Of a DNA stretch of 64,000 nucleotides, positions 62,762 to 64,000 are shown one piece after another. A model generated the notes under the pieces. It ran no database searches, was not told the DNA's origin, and saw only the letters and a program-made list of their open reading frames with translations. Position 1 is the stretch's first letter. The number at the start of each line of letters is the position of its first letter. Source of the DNA: Alphaproteobacteria bacterium (GTDB lineage Bacteria; Pseudomonadota; Alphaproteobacteria; Micavibrionales; Micavibrionaceae); the NCBI GenBank assembly GCA_030424975.1, contig JAUHVY010000001.1:1051093-1115092 (forward strand), in the 5' to 3' direction. A program made the position numbers and the translations under genes.

Positions 62762-64000
62762 ATGGTAAATCCCATAGAAATCAAAAAACACATCACGCAA
62801 GAAAAAGAAAGCCTGCTGGACGCATTGCGCGCAGGTGACATTGATGGTGCGCAGGCCTCATCAAATCTGAGCCATAGCGTTGATGACAGCCTTATACAAT
62901 TGGTTGAACACCACCTTGGCGCGTTTAAGGATAAAATAGCCGTCGTCATGACAGGTGCAAACGGGCGTGAAGAAATCTGCCCTCATTCTGACCTTGATAT
63001 GTTCTTATTGGTGGACGACACCCTGTTTGACGGCCAAAAAATTCCTGATGGTCAAGATGAGTATAGCGAAGGGTTTGGCGGCCTGTACTATGCATTAATG
63101 GATACGCGGATGGGCATATCTTCGCTTGTAATGCGAACTCCCACCCATTGCGCCGAAGATATCGTCGCCGATCAGGAAACATGGACACAAATGCTTGATC
63201 GCCGCAAATTATGGGGGAGCGATGCAAAATATGAAGAAATGGAGCGTAAAATCGCGGCCATTGATACTAAAAAACGCGTTGCATTTATCACTGATAAATT
63301 TGCCGAATACGACAAGCGTTTAGATAAATTAACACAAGAAACCCAATCAACCGTAAAAGACGGCATGGCCTATGGCGGACGTTTTGCAATCGTCGAGCCG
63401 AACATCAAAAACAGTTATGGCGGATTACGCGGCTTTCAAACAGCAAAATGGGTTTCCGATGAATATAAAAATATTCCGGGTGCAAATCCGCTCAGTACTA
63501 CGCTTATATCTGAAGATGACAAAAATGCCGCAGAAATGGCATATACAAACCTGCTGACAATACGATGGCACATGCATGACGCGGCCGGATCAGAGGATGA
63601 CAAACTTCACTCTCATGTCCAGCCGGAAATTGCATCTCGTATGGGATACACGGATGTCAGTGAATTTATGCGTGATTATTTCCAATCAACACATGAAATT
63701 GCACATCATGCGAAAATGGTATGTTGTGATGTTGCGGAAAACCTGAAAGTAAAGCCGCCGGGCGCAGAAGACGCACAAATGATTATGATCACGGCAAATG
63801 AAGATGGCTCTGTGTCGCCTTTGCAAATGATGACAGCCTTCAAAGAGCGTACAGATAACGGCAAAGTTTTACATCACACGACGATGCAGCACATAAAGCA
63901 TAATGCGCATACAATTGATGATACGTTCAGACATTCACCTGAGGCCAATCGCATGATGCTCGACATACTGAGCAGCGATAATGCCGAAGACACACTTGTG
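62762..64000 (+). CDS. glnD: Bifunctional PII uridylyltransferase/uridylyl-removing enzyme GlnD, 3'-truncated by window edge
   Basis: 413 residues from ATG 62762 with no stop before the right edge. GANGREEICPHSDLDMFLLV near residue 63 is the nucleotidyltransferase motif (G-x-GR-x-E and SD-x-D), and VEPNIKNSYGGLRGFQTAKW matches the conserved EPNIKEG.GGLRD. GlnD modifies PII in response to glutamine. The HD and ACT domains would lie beyond the edge. The frame closes upstream at 62729, so ATG 62762 is the first usable start. The 290-bp upstream gap to the adhesin has no identified gene. Confidence 0.93.
   Translation, partial: MVNPIEIKKHITQEKESLLDALRAGDIDGAQASSNLSHSVDDSLIQLVEHHLGAFKDKIAVVMTGANGREEICPHSDLDMFLLVDDTLFDGQKIPDGQDEYSEGFGGLYYALMDTRMGISSLVMRTPTHCAEDIVADQETWTQMLDRRKLWGSDAKYEEMERKIAAIDTKKRVAFITDKFAEYDKRLDKLTQETQSTVKDGMAYGGRFAIVEPNIKNSYGGLRGFQTAKWVSDEYKNIPGANPLSTTLISEDDKNAAEMAYTNLLTIRWHMHDAAGSEDDKLHSHVQPEIASRMGYTDVSEFMRDYFQSTHEIAHHAKMVCCDVAENLKVKPPGAEDAQMIMITANEDGSVSPLQMMTAFKERTDNGKVLHHTTMQHIKHNAHTIDDTFRHSPEANRMMLDILSSDNAEDTLV

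Noticed and set aside
1-64000. CRISPR arrays, rRNA genes, insertion sequences
   Set aside because: No regularly spaced repeats, rRNA signatures, transposases or terminal inverted repeats were seen.

Overview
The window reads as chromosomal DNA of an AT-leaning alphaproteobacterium. The support is an rph-rdgB-hemW block beside grpE-dnaK-dnaJ, a GNAT/pyruvate phosphate dikinase pair, an alphaproteobacterial SUV3-type helicase C-terminal module, bactofilin, a DUF4212 acetate-type symporter and a GlnD at the right edge. A Micavibrio/Rhodospirillales-like lineage is possible but is a guess. Genes are densely packed, with many 4-bp ATGA overlaps. I see no phage, insertion sequence, CRISPR array or rRNA; one tRNA-Leu(UAA) is present.

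Layout. 0-20.5 kb is mostly housekeeping: PfkB-type kinases, a macro-domain protein, a YejA-like binding protein, a GT9 transferase, YgfZ, PpdK, a GNAT enzyme, a polyprenyl diphosphate synthase, an ArsP-type permease, a helicase-less SUV3-like protein, and hemW/rdgB/rph. 20.7-27.6 kb is the chaperone region: grpE and dnaK, then a small J-domain gene, dnaJ, dapB and nth in close series. 27.7-32.4 kb holds bactofilin, uvrC, a pentapeptide-repeat protein, a MarR-like regulator and tRNA-Leu. 32.6-37.3 kb is a nutrient-uptake island: an SSS symporter with its small subunit, a DcaP-like porin and a redoxin.

37.3-43.9 kb is a compact eight-gene minus-strand run: thermostable-hemolysin-family protein, AMP-ligase, haem-oxygenase-like metal oxidase, SDR, TPR protein, OmpR-type regulator, QseC-type kinase and DUF423. 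It looks like a self-regulated pathway for a small acyl-derived product. A hexamer-N5-hexamer direct repeat (CTGAAG-N5-CTGAAG) lies just upstream of its first gene. 44.1-47.8 kb is a YbhGFSR/CecR-like efflux operon with a 20-bp palindrome over its likely -35.

48.7-53.8 kb is accessory-looking. A 692-residue effector-like protein sits in a minus-strand series with small unknown genes and two tandem copies of a stand-alone HD domain matching the C-terminal half of the gammaproteobacterial CCA-adding enzyme. The copies share a 281-bp block with no differences between more diverged flanks, which suggests gene conversion. The second accompanying small gene is truncated by an internal deletion.

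53.9-59.9 kb encodes what appears to be a single-substrate exosortase system: an exosortase with an EpsI-like tail, a VIT/VWA protein ending in a PEP-CTERM signal (joined by TAATG), then a response regulator and kinase. Convergent to it is an inverse-autotransporter (intimin/invasin-type) adhesin with Ig-like and LamG-like C-terminal domains. The window ends inside glnD.

All family calls come from reading the translated sequence; no database search was run.
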